Assembly: GCA_029881995.1 (NCBI GenBank)
Contig: JAOULO010000003.1
Location: forward strand, 48,196-112,195
DNA length: 64,000 nucleotides
Direction: 5' to 3'
Source: Gammaproteobacteria bacterium
GTDB lineage: Bacteria > Pseudomonadota > Gammaproteobacteria > UBA6429 > Thiohalophilaceae
Made by a program: the position numbers and the translations under genes. The notes beneath the pieces are model-generated. The model made no database searches. It worked only from the letters and a program-made list of their open reading frames with translations, and was not told where the DNA came from. Below are positions 62,981-64,000 of this stretch, piece by piece (positions within the stretch are counted from its first letter, which is position 1; each line of letters starts with the position of its first letter).

Positions 62981-64000
62981 TTATTGAAAAACGTAAACAG
63001 CTCCTGCACCAGCGGCATTATTATCAGATTGCACCCCATCTGCACTGGCTTCACCATTTGCTCCTACCACGAGAGTATCACCACTTATCCCAACACTAAA
63101 CCCAAAGAAATCTTTGTCATCAGGATTACTGGCCTTAACATAGACTTGTTGCTCCCATACATCACCTGACCGAACATAAAGGTAGGCGGCCCCGGATTCT
63201 GGTGCATCGTTATTTGAAGCTTCAATCGTGCTATTGACATCCCCGCCCTCACTCACAGCACTTATCACAAGTGAATTGCCATCAATATCCACACTGTAAC
63301 CAAACAGGTCTCCCGCCTCGGCATTGCTTGCGGACAATGTCACTGAATACAGCCAGTTTGAATCATCACGATTGAAAATATAAGCGGCACCTTTTCTCCC
63401 ATCCTTACCTGGGGCACCCACCACAAGCGTATCATCATTGATCGCAACACTTTGACCAAAGGCGTCTTTTGTTTTGGCATCCTTTGCCTTTAGATAATGA
63501 GTTTGATCCCACACACCCTCTGCAAGAGTGAATACATAGACAGCGCCGGTATCCTTTCCCTCATTATCGTTATATGCACCCACCTTGCTGTTTGCATCAC
63601 CTTTTTCACCAACAGCACTCACCACAAGTGTGTTAGCTTCGATATCAACATCGTAACCAAACCGGTCAAGCTCACCCGCATTTTCCGCTTTCAGGTATTC
63701 GATCTGCTTCCACTCAGTACCCTTGCGTGAAAAGACATAAACTGCACCTGCACCTGTTGCACCATCATCATCCTTGTCTGATGACAGCTTACCATCACTT
63801 GACTTAGTTCCACTTTCACCAACGGCGCCTATCATGACCGTATCCCCAGCAATACCGACACTCCAGCCAAACAGATCACCTGCCTCGGCATTTATTGCTT
63901 TTAGATAAGCCTGTTGAGTCCAAACTCCACTATTACGCACAAAAACATATACAGCCCCTGCATTTGGCTCATCATCATTATCGACTAGCATTTCATTGAA
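62981..64000 (-). CDS. FG-GAP repeat protein (5' end outside window)
   Basis: At least 339 codons; the frame stays open upstream of the first Met at 63991 (Phe-Asn-Glu before it), and the first visible residues are already inside a repeat, so the gene very likely begins beyond the right edge. About six repeats of around 55 residues carry GAVYVF, W-Q-YLKA-NA, D-FG-SV-I and GDTLVVGA-GE, a beta-propeller of the FG-GAP/integrin type with acidic loops. The C-terminus ends GAGAVYVFQ. Probably a surface or secreted protein. Confidence 0.88.
   Translation of the reverse strand, partial: FNEMLVDNDDEPNAGAVYVFVRNSGVWTQQAYLKAINAEAGDLFGWSVGIAGDTVMIGAVGESGTKSSDGKLSSDKDDDGATGAGAVYVFSRKGTEWKQIEYLKAENAGELDRFGYDVDIEANTLVVSAVGEKGDANSKVGAYNDNEGKDTGAVYVFTLAEGVWDQTHYLKAKDAKTKDAFGQSVAINDDTLVVGAPGKDGRKGAAYIFNRDDSNWLYSVTLSASNAEAGDLFGYSVDIDGNSLVISAVSEGGDVNSTIEASNNDAPESGAAYLYVRSGDVWEQQVYVKASNPDDKDFFGFSVGISGDTLVVGANGEASADGVQSDNNAAGAGAVYVFQ

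Noticed and set aside
61702..64000. A type VI secretion locus
   Set aside because: Only the Tle1-like hydrolase points to T6SS; no structural gene, VgrG or PAAR is in the window.
1..64000. tRNA genes, rRNA genes, CRISPR arrays or transposases
   Set aside because: None was recognised on either strand; repeated segments found were palindromic elements, attC sites or protein-coding repeats.

Overview
The window reads as one contig of a respiring gammaproteobacterium. The main evidence is gene order and protein family content: gmk-rpoZ-spoT and ridA-recG-ubiC-ubiA, a stand-alone bioFHCD-type biotin pathway, both a cbb3-type and an aa3-type haem-copper oxidase, ubiquinone genes, and many lipoproteins with Gram-negative signal sequences. 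No rRNA, tRNA, CRISPR array, transposase or phage gene was recognised. The exact genus cannot be given from sequence reading alone.

Layout. (1) 1-7750, minus strand: cbb3 oxidase operon ccoNOQP followed by its assembly genes ccoG, ccoH and ccoI (ccoI runs off the left edge). (2) 8035-10270: a DMT-type exporter, then a tiny lipoprotein and an exported protein of unknown function. (3) 10442-13672: a MerR-type promoter with a 19-bp spacer, driving a metal-handling operon (MerP-like, MerT-like, small thioredoxin, double CcdA-like membrane protein, CopZ-like iron-sulfur protein, MerR regulator). (4) 13681-21766: the aa3 oxidase and haem A locus (coxB, coxA, a 32-residue assembly peptide, cox11, coxC, surf1, a SCO-like gene, ctaA, cyoE). 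(5) 22120-26444: two lipoproteins, one with a parallel beta-helix on a proline-rich stalk. (6) 26566-31552: biotin operon with a BirA-like operator at its promoter. (7) 31500-37214: comF, a small outer-membrane protein, ubiA, ubiC, recG and ridA.

(8) 37098-54808 is an accessory block of nearly 18 kb lying between ridA and spoT, genes that are usually close neighbours. Its first part is the most interesting piece of the window. Three sites at 38311-38367, 38761-38838 and 39239-39316 have the R''/R' cores and imperfect stems with unpaired bases expected of integron attC sites. They separate single-gene cassettes, all on the plus strand. The first cassette begins at an attI-like core (37450) crossed by a short leader ORF that ends three bases before the cassette gene, a design that recalls ORF-11 of class 1 integrons. 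No integrase is in the window, so I describe this as a cassette cluster lacking an integrase. The first cassette gene looks like a proteasome-fold Ntn hydrolase. A diverged second copy of the ridA 5' end, leader ORF and core lies at 42530-42823 and starts a second run of small exported-protein genes. After 47.4 kb the block carries larger genes: ankyrin protein, GST/SspA-like protein, alpha/beta hydrolase, pentapeptide protein, glycoside-hydrolase-like lipoprotein and a cytoplasmic MCP-like signalling protein.

(9) 55007-58253: spoT, rpoZ and gmk. (10) 58445-64000: an ELWxxDGT-repeat lipoprotein, a DUF2235 (Tle1-like) hydrolase and an FG-GAP repeat protein that runs off the right edge.

Functionally, the window combines aerobic and microaerobic respiration, metal and thiol homeostasis, cofactor synthesis, and a mobile reservoir of small, mostly exported proteins. 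Start sites were moved from the longest ORF wherever the sequence showed a rare start codon upstream of a better ATG, GTG or TTG with a ribosome binding site.
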